From Streptomyces sp. Tue6028 (GTDB lineage: Bacteria; Actinomycetota; Actinomycetes; Streptomycetales; Streptomycetaceae), in assembly GCF_002300165.1 (NCBI RefSeq), contig NZ_MLCE01000005.1, forward strand, positions 124,001 to 188,000: a stretch of 64,000 nt of DNA. The letters run 5' to 3'. This document shows, one piece after another, positions 62,345 to 64,000 of this stretch. The number at the start of each line of letters is the position of its first letter. The first letter of the stretch is position 1. A model generated the notes under the pieces. That model was not told the DNA's origin. It saw nothing but the letters and a program-made list of their open reading frames with translations, and ran no database searches. Position numbers and translations under genes: made by a program.

Positions 62345-63726
62345 CCCGGATGCTCCAACGCGTCCGGGGAGACCACCGGAACGACCAAGGGCAGCGGATC
62401 GGCCGGCTCCAGCTCGGGGTCGTCGGTCCGGAACGTCTTGACCCGCCCCGGCGCGGAGTAGGGCGTCTCGAACCGCACCGTGACCCGCCCCAGGCCGCTG
62501 CCCTGGACCCAGCCGTGCCCGTGCTCGGCATGCCACACGTCGTGCCCGGCGGGCCACCGGCGCTCGGCGGGCGCCTCCGGTGATGCCCCGGACTCGCGCG
62601 ACCCCTCGTCGGCGGGGTGCTCCTGGTCGGCGGGCTCCTCCGCCGCGGCATGGGCCTGCGCCTGCGCGAACAGGTCCTCCTGCGTGTAGTCGGCGAGCCC
62701 CGAGACTCCGACCCCCAGCAGCCGCACCCCGCCGGTCGTGTCCACGGCCTCCAGGAGCCGCGCGGCGGCCTCCCGCACGACCGCCGGATCGTCCGTGGGC
62801 CCCCGCAGCGTCTCGGACCGGGTGAGCGTCGAGAAGTCGTACCTGCGCACCTTCAGGACGATGGTCCGCCCCGACAGTCCCGCCCCGCGCAGCCGCTGCA
62901 CGCAGCGGTCGGCGAGCCGCTGCACCTCCAGACCGACTCGCATCCGGTCGTGGATGTCCACGTCATAGGTGTCCTCGACCGAGACGGACTTCGTCTCCCG
63001 CTCGGCGACCACGGGCCGCTCGTCGTGCGCCAGCGCCATCGCGTACAGCGCGTGTCCGTGCGCCTTCCCCAGCAGCCGTACGAGCTCGTCCTCGCCGGCC
63101 TCGGCGATCTCCTCGACCGTGGTGATCCCGGCCCGCCGCAGATGATCCCCGGTCGCGGGACCCACGCCGGGCAGCGTCCGCACCGACATCGGCCCCAGCA
63201 GCGCCCGCTCGGTGCCGGGCTCCATCAGGACCAGCCCGTCGGGCTTGGCCTGCTCCGAGGCGATCTTCGCGAGCATCTTGGACGCGGCGAGGCCCACCGA
63301 TCCCGTGAGTCCCGTGACGGCACGGATGTCCGCGCGCAGCTTCACCCCGGCGAGCCGTGCCGAGCCCTCGTCCCAGGCCGTGCCCCCCGCTTCCAGGTCC
63401 ACGAAGGCCTCGTCCAGGCTCAGCGGCTCCACCAGGGGCGACAGGGCCCGCAGCAGCGCCATCACCTGCTCGCTGACCTCCTTGTAGAGGCTGAAGCGGG
63501 GCACGAGATACGCGGCGTTCGGTGCGAGGCGGCGGGCCTGGGCCATGGGCATCGCCGAGTGGACACCGAAGACCCGGGCCTCGTACGACGCGGTGGCGAC
63601 GACTCCGCGCGGTCCGAGCCCGCCCACGACGACCGCTTTTCCGCGCAGGCTCGGCTTGGACGCCTGTTCCGCCGAGGCGAAGAAGGCATCCATGTCGAGA
63701 TGCAGGATCGTGGGCGCGGTTCTCAC
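62263..63726 (-). CDS. dinB: DNA polymerase IV
   Basis: A 487-residue Y-family polymerase for translesion synthesis. Catalytic carboxylates are D11 (LDMDAFFAS) and D105/E106 (SLDEAF); the little-finger domain follows. The C-terminal 120 residues are an extended tail (EPADQEHPADEG, then GHGWVQGSGLGRVTVRFETP) longer than in most DinB and lacking an obvious QLxLF beta-clamp motif except near DLFAQAQAH. GTG at 63726 gives the standard MRTAPTILHLDMDAFF. It overlaps the PRC-barrel gene by 82 nt. Confidence 0.93.
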   Translation of the reverse strand: MRTAPTILHLDMDAFFASAEQASKPSLRGKAVVVGGLGPRGVVATASYEARVFGVHSAMPMAQARRLAPNAAYLVPRFSLYKEVSEQVMALLRALSPLVEPLSLDEAFVDLEAGGTAWDEGSARLAGVKLRADIRAVTGLTGSVGLAASKMLAKIASEQAKPDGLVLMEPGTERALLGPMSVRTLPGVGPATGDHLRRAGITTVEEIAEAGEDELVRLLGKAHGHALYAMALAHDERPVVAERETKSVSVEDTYDVDIHDRMRVGLEVQRLADRCVQRLRGAGLSGRTIVLKVRRYDFSTLTRSETLRGPTDDPAVVREAAARLLEAVDTTGGVRLLGVGVSGLADYTQEDLFAQAQAHAAAEEPADQEHPADEGSRESGASPEAPAERRWPAGHDVWHAEHGHGWVQGSGLGRVTVRFETPYSAPGRVKTFRTDDPELEPADPLPLVVPVVSPDALEHPGQGSSEPATLPKSRSGGGGEGAATSSP

Positions 63727-63828
63727 ATGTCCGATGCTGCACCACGCCACTGACAATGCCCCTGCGCGGCCCGCCGCGCACGGGAGGGCCCGCGAAGCGG
63801 CACGCCCCTCGTGGGGACGCCCCGGGGG

Positions 63829-64000
63829 TCACACAGCCCGGTTGCGCCGCCGTGCCAGCTCGTCCGCCGGGTTGTGCCCGACGAGCGTCTCGCCGGTGTC
63901 CACACGCTCTCCGTGCAGCTGCGACAGGGCGCCCTCGACGTCCCGCCACACCACTCCCACGGCGATACCGAAGACCCCCTGGCCGCCCTGGAGCAGCGCG
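63829..64000 (-). CDS. unrecognised protein, truncated at the window edge
   Basis: The last 56 codons of a gene entering from the right, ending at TGA (63829). The visible sequence (GVFGIAVGVVWRDVEGALSQ, then HGERVDTGETLVGHNPADEL) has no family I can name. Codon use is typical of the window. The start and most of the gene lie outside. Confidence 0.6.
   Translation of the reverse strand, partial: ALLQGGQGVFGIAVGVVWRDVEGALSQLHGERVDTGETLVGHNPADELARRRNRAV

Overview
This window looks like chromosomal DNA of a Streptomyces (or very close relative). The GC content is very high with strong G/C bias at third codon positions, GTG/TTG starts are frequent, and many transcripts appear leaderless. Marker genes fit: a second, divergent EF-Tu (tuf3 type), DUF5999, a PadR-type regulator, an F420/FMN split-barrel protein and a bldA-type TTA codon in one small gene. 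From memory and unverified, the order tuf3 - uppP - lnt - ung - two SDRs - gcvP - dinB resembles the tuf3-to-dinB interval of S. coelicolor. I see no rRNA, tRNA, CRISPR array, insertion sequence or prophage. Most of the window reads as conserved housekeeping and accessory metabolism.

Layout. 1-10.4 kb: acetyltransferase, alpha/beta hydrolase, PPK2 polyphosphate kinase, an ArsR repressor divergent from a His-rich cation efflux protein, a YbaK-type deacylase, an XRE-cupin regulator divergent from an EamA exporter, two left-handed beta-helix enzymes back to back, DedA, and an SRPBCC-ArsR-SRPBCC operon with two operator palindromes. 10.4-20 kb: thioesterase, a tandem pair of Pro/Gln-rich membrane-anchored paralogues, MFS exporter, spermidine-synthase-like protein, patatin, tuf3, AlkD-like repair protein, TVP38 protein. 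20-28 kb: thiolase and HxlR regulator sharing one promoter-operator; a translationally coupled cupin / PmoA-like / Gfo-Idh-MocA catabolic operon behind LacI-type sites; uppP; a 59-codon TTA-containing gene; SDR; SnoaL-like protein. 28-37 kb: lnt, a second Gfo/Idh protein in an operon with an FAD monooxygenase controlled by a divergent TetR, a lipoprotein, ung, and a peptide-type substrate-binding lipoprotein.

37-50 kb: two SDR genes, a HipA-like kinase/DUF3037 two-gene unit, a Rieske lipoprotein, an isochorismatase-fold protein lacking its catalytic residues, a LysR/EamA pair, a MocR/PPOX pair, two more EamA exporters and a Clp-N protein. 50-64 kb: CoxG-like SRPBCC, PadR, PhzF, CPBP protease, a solute-binding/VWA fusion, a glutamate-cysteine ligase family enzyme, two small Streptomyces proteins, gcvP behind a tandem glycine riboswitch, PRC-barrel protein, DNA polymerase IV, and a truncated gene at the right edge.

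Three themes recur. (1) Divergent regulator/target pairs with readable palindromes in the gap: ArsR/CDF, XRE/EamA, HxlR/thiolase, TetR/monooxygenase, LysR/EamA, MocR/PPOX. (2) About a quarter of genes start 6-8 nt after a -10-like hexamer and are probably leaderless. (3) Many intergenic gaps carry GC-rich tandem repeats with units of about 15, 30-33 or 45 bp, often touching the 3' end of a gene; they look like a lineage-specific slippage product.
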